5,299 nt of DNA from Blastocatellia bacterium. Lineage in GTDB: Bacteria; Acidobacteriota; Blastocatellia; Pyrinomonadales; Pyrinomonadaceae. The stretch is taken from positions 1 to 5,299 of the forward strand of contig JACDAK010000259.1 of NCBI GenBank assembly GCA_013695495.1. Reading direction: 5' to 3'. Below, piece after piece: positions 4,765 through 5,299 of the stretch. Within the stretch, counting starts at the first letter, position 1; each line of letters opens with the position of its first letter. Under the pieces are notes generated by a model. That model saw nothing but the letters and a program-made list of their open reading frames with translations. It was not told the origin of the DNA and ran no database searches. Position numbers and translations under genes: made by a program.

Positions 4765-5299
4765 ATGCTTAAACTTTTTCGAACTCTCATTTTCGTTGCC
4801 TTAGCATCGGCATTCGCGACGCCGTTATTTGGGCAGGGAATTACTCGTGAACTCTTGGTACGCCCGGGCGACACCGTCCAGGTCATCAACGCAACCGGCC
4901 GGATCAATGTCATAGCTTATAAAGAGACGACGGGCATCGGCGACGACTCTGTTTCCACGATCACACTTTCGGGAAGCGGGAGCACAGATCCTTCGGAGAA
5001 CGATCTACGTATTGATACCGGCAGAGGCCGCCACTGGATCACCGTCAGTCCCGCCAACTCGGCGAACCGATTCGACATTGCGCTGCACCTGCCTGAACGG
5101 GTCAAACTTATTGCGACGACTCGTGAGGGTGAGGTGCGCGCGCAGGGAAACTTTCAATCGTTGGCTGCGCGGACTGAGACCGGAACGATCGCTGCCGACG
5201 TCCCGACATTTGATCTGCGTTATTCACTTCAGTGGGTGGCGTCACGCCCGCGGTATCTCGCTAATTTTGAAATCGCAGGGGTTAAGGAAAAATCGGCTG
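4765..5299 (+). CDS. secreted beta-rich protein, 3' end outside window
   Basis: An open frame of 178 codons runs off the right edge. Residues 1-24 form a clear signal peptide: K3 and R6, then LIFVALASAFA, with cleavage after A18 or near Q24. The mature part begins ITRELLVRPGDTVQVINATG and is made of alternating short strands. The stretch IALHLPERVKLIATTREGEV (105-124) followed by GNFQSLAARTETGTIAADV (128-146) resembles the repeating strand-turn pattern of DUF4097-like adhesin domains. I remember similar acidobacterial proteins in which this region precedes a von Willebrand A domain, but that part is not in the window. The ATG is two bases after the kinase TGA, so translational coupling and a shared transcript are likely. 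No strong Shine-Dalgarno precedes it. Function unknown. Confidence 0.85.
   Translation, partial: MLKLFRTLIFVALASAFATPLFGQGITRELLVRPGDTVQVINATGRINVIAYKETTGIGDDSVSTITLSGSGSTDPSENDLRIDTGRGRHWITVSPANSANRFDIALHLPERVKLIATTREGEVRAQGNFQSLAARTETGTIAADVPTFDLRYSLQWVASRPRYLANFEIAGVKEKSA

Overview
The window looks like a piece of a chromosome from an Acidobacteriota bacterium, probably the Blastocatellia/Pyrinomonadaceae side. This rests on remembered resemblance, not a search: the style of the RecA sequence, a large membrane-anchored Ser/Thr kinase, and two exported proteins of types I associate with that phylum. There is no insertion sequence, CRISPR array, phage gene or attachment site.

Left part (1-1521, mainly minus strand). 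The window opens inside a tRNA gene (probably tRNA-Phe) on the minus strand, with its own near-consensus promoter (-35 at 93-98, -10 at 70-75). A perfect-consensus promoter (TTGACA, 16 nt, TATAAT at 147-174) faces the other way. It points into a non-coding stretch with two hairpins whose G-U pairs fit only a plus-strand RNA, and a short U-rich end just before the recA stop codon. This is a candidate unannotated small RNA convergent with recA. recA (320-1324, minus) is complete. Its leader holds a textbook minus-strand terminator (1395-1421) overlapped by a second inverted repeat (1417-1436). The two share an arm, so the layout is that of an attenuator.

Middle (1522-2461). A 137-residue probably exported protein lies upstream of recA on the same strand, with a strong promoter and Shine-Dalgarno. 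The next 525 bases hold no intact gene. Protein-like fragments in shifting minus-strand frames (about 2022-2319) suggest a decayed gene. The rest holds a small inverted repeat and a weak candidate promoter for the kinase.

Right part (2462-5299, plus strand). A 766-residue Ser/Thr kinase carries every catalytic motif but has roughly 115 extra residues inside the activation loop, rich in Thr and partly periodic. A six-helix membrane domain follows. Two bases after its stop begins a secreted beta-rich protein that runs off the window, so the two genes are probably co-transcribed and translationally coupled. A membrane kinase paired with an envelope protein suggests a signalling unit, but the substrate cannot be read from sequence.

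The items most worth a second look are the small RNA, the attenuator-like recA leader and the kinase activation-loop insertion. I do not see a multi-gene defence or mobile system here.
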